Part shown: in pieces, positions 5,542 to 6,526 of the stretch
Numbering within the stretch: the stretch's first letter is position 1
How the letters are laid out: each line of letters opens with the position of its first letter
Source: Actinomycetota bacterium
GTDB lineage: Bacteria; Actinomycetota; Acidimicrobiia; Acidimicrobiales; Ilumatobacteraceae
Length of the DNA: 6,526 nt
Assembly: GCA_009923685.1 (NCBI GenBank)
Contig: RFTA01000030.1
Location: forward strand, 1-6,526
Direction: 5' to 3'
Notes under the pieces: model-generated
What the model was told of the DNA's origin: nothing
What the model saw: only the letters and a program-made list of their open reading frames with translations
The model's database searches: none
Translations under genes and position numbers: made by a program

Positions 5542-6414
5542 CAGTTCGAAAAAGGCAATCGGTATCGCCCAAAAATTTGTAATTGTCAACCCGATTGCGC
5601 GCACGACATTGCCCGCGCGCAACGATCGCCATGCATACAACAACCCATATAACCCAATGGTGCGCTGGCCACGCAATTTGTCGATAACCCGCAGACCTTC
5701 GAGAGCCTGAGCCCGTCGATACAAAACGTATGCGTCATGTGTTCGGGCAAGCCCGAAACTTGGGATATTCGTCAGCGAGGTCGTGGTCAAACGAATATTT
5801 GTCAAAAACATTGGCAAAATTTCGAATTTGCCGAGAGTTGCCAGCCCTAACCAAAGTGCGAGATCTTGAGAATATGCAAACGTTTCGTCGTAACCGCCAA
5901 GGCGACGTATCGAATCTGCTTTAAACATTACGGCTGAATTCATGAATGGACAATTGCTCGCCAATCTTCTGACTAAATCGAGATGCTTCGTTGGTGTTCT
6001 TACTTCGTTGATCAAATTTCCATGAGAGTCAATGTTGCGATACCAACTTGCCACCAATACGAGATCAGATTTTTTTTCGAGAAGGTCCGCTTGTAATTGA
6101 AATCGGTCGGTTGTTGATGTGTCGTCGGCATCAAGAATTGCGACGTATTTGCCCCGGGCATTGTTCAAAGCGATGTTCAGCGCAGGGGTGCGACCATGGT
6201 TTTTGTTTAGTGCGACAATTCGAATACGAGGGTCAGAAAGTCTCTGCACGACCGCCATTGATTCATCAGTCGAGCAGTTATCGACCAGTACCAGTTCGAA
6301 ATCATTAAACGTTTGTGACAGAACGCTGCGCACGCTTTCTTCGATAGTTGCCGCCGCGTTGTAACAGGTCATCAAGACCGAAACTTTTGGTGTCGCTGAA
6401 TTTTCGTTTGTCAA
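5503..6414 (-). CDS. Family 2 glycosyltransferase
   Basis: Complete, 303 residues with a GT-A fold. PKVSVLMTCYNAAATIEESVRSVL (9-32) is the nucleotide-sugar-binding start, FELVLVDNCSTDES (39-52) follows, then NNARGKYVAILDADD with the DxD metal motif at 94-98 (LDADD). An acceptor/catalytic-base region NCPFMNSAVMFK leads to GGYDETFAYSQDLALWL (173-189), where QD takes the place of the usual ED. The C-terminal third is basic with a hydrophobic stretch (about 273-292), suggesting membrane association. It probably transfers a sugar in exopolysaccharide, O-chain-like or cell-wall glycan synthesis; donor and acceptor cannot be read. The TTG start (6412-6414) overlaps the upstream stop TGA as TTGA; an in-frame TGA lies only six codons upstream with no ATG or GTG between, so this start is well supported and translationally coupled. 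Its tail overlaps the exonuclease tail. Confidence 0.9.
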   Translation of the reverse strand: MTNENSATPKVSVLMTCYNAAATIEESVRSVLSQTFNDFELVLVDNCSTDESMAVVQRLSDPRIRIVALNKNHGRTPALNIALNNARGKYVAILDADDTSTTDRFQLQADLLEKKSDLVLVASWYRNIDSHGNLINEVRTPTKHLDLVRRLASNCPFMNSAVMFKADSIRRLGGYDETFAYSQDLALWLGLATLGKFEILPMFLTNIRLTTTSLTNIPSFGLARTHDAYVLYRRAQALEGLRVIDKLRGQRTIGLYGLLYAWRSLRAGNVVRAIGLTITNFWAIPIAFFELLRKGLKFFKPVK

Positions 6415-6526
6415 ATTTTTATCCCGACTTCACAAAAGCTTTGCACACCGCTTCCGTCGACTGAAGTGACGGCCAGGCGATCTGCGGCACTCAAATGGAT
6501 CCGATGAAGGCTGCTGCCTTCCGGCT
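6411..6526 (-). CDS. 3' end of an unidentified gene upstream of the glycosyltransferase
   Basis: On the minus strand a frame is open from the right edge to a TGA at 6411-6413, giving 37 residues that include LHRIHLSAADRLAVTSVDG and end in FCEVGIKI. The other two minus-strand frames each hit a stop within the same stretch. The stop overlaps the glycosyltransferase TTG start in a 4-base TTGA, the usual signature of cotranscribed coupled genes, which is the main reason to believe it. I do not recognise the family; the short beta-like pattern is too little to assign. It is cut by the window edge. Confidence 0.6.
   Translation of the reverse strand, partial: PEGSSLHRIHLSAADRLAVTSVDGSGVQSFCEVGIKI

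Noticed and set aside
6506..6521. Perfect 6-bp hairpin (GAAGGC, TGCT loop, GCCTTC) near the right edge
   Set aside because: It has no following U-run on either strand and lies inside the inferred minus-strand coding frame, so a terminator call is not supported.
1..6526. Search for mobile elements, CRISPR, tRNA or defence genes
   Set aside because: No terminal inverted repeats, transposase motifs, regularly spaced repeats or tRNA-like cloverleaf were seen; every long frame has a housekeeping, metabolic or envelope explanation or is a shadow.

Overview
The window reads as chromosome of an actinobacterium, possibly class Acidimicrobiia. This is an inference from the look of the proteins: an actinobacterial-type DnaX tail next to RecR, a Ccr with Streptomyces-like motifs, and a stand-alone small 5'-3' exonuclease. 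By eye G+C is near one half, with the stretch around the prepilin peptidase and the glycosyltransferase looking more A+T-rich. Coding density is very high: the largest clear intergenic gap is 41 bp, and no stretch over 300 bp lacks a gene. I see no tRNA, rRNA, CRISPR array, insertion sequence or riboswitch.

Layout: (1) 2-1246, plus strand: the C-terminal part of DNA polymerase III gamma/tau (dnaX), cut by the left edge, followed 6 bp later by a complete recR. (2) 1261-2442, minus strand: an acetyl-CoA acetyltransferase (thiolase), convergent with recR. (3) 2443-2483: a compact divergent promoter region in which both genes have a TAC[C/G]CT box exactly 7 nt before their ATG, suggesting leaderless mRNAs. 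(4) 2484-4229, plus strand: crotonyl-CoA carboxylase/reductase (ccr) and a methylmalonyl/ethylmalonyl-CoA epimerase, linked by a strong Shine-Dalgarno overlapping the ccr stop. (5) 4238-5541, plus strand: an A24 prepilin peptidase missing its C-terminus, running directly into a 5'-3' exonuclease missing its N-terminus, in a different frame. This looks like a deletion or an assembly misjoin near 4799-4806. (6) 5503-6526, minus strand: a family 2 glycosyltransferase with a TTG start overlapping the stop of a further, edge-truncated gene.

How they work together: thiolase, Ccr and epimerase form a sensible metabolic set. Two acetyl-CoA are condensed to acetoacetyl-CoA; after steps encoded elsewhere, crotonyl-CoA is reductively carboxylated to ethylmalonyl-CoA and epimerised. 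This is the front half of the ethylmalonyl-CoA pathway, used for C2 assimilation or to supply ethylmalonyl-CoA. The dnaX-recR pair is replication and repair housekeeping. The minus-strand pair at the right probably belongs to a surface-polysaccharide or cell-envelope region. No defence system or clearly new system is visible. The most unusual points are the peptidase/exonuclease chimeric junction and the matched divergent leaderless promoters.
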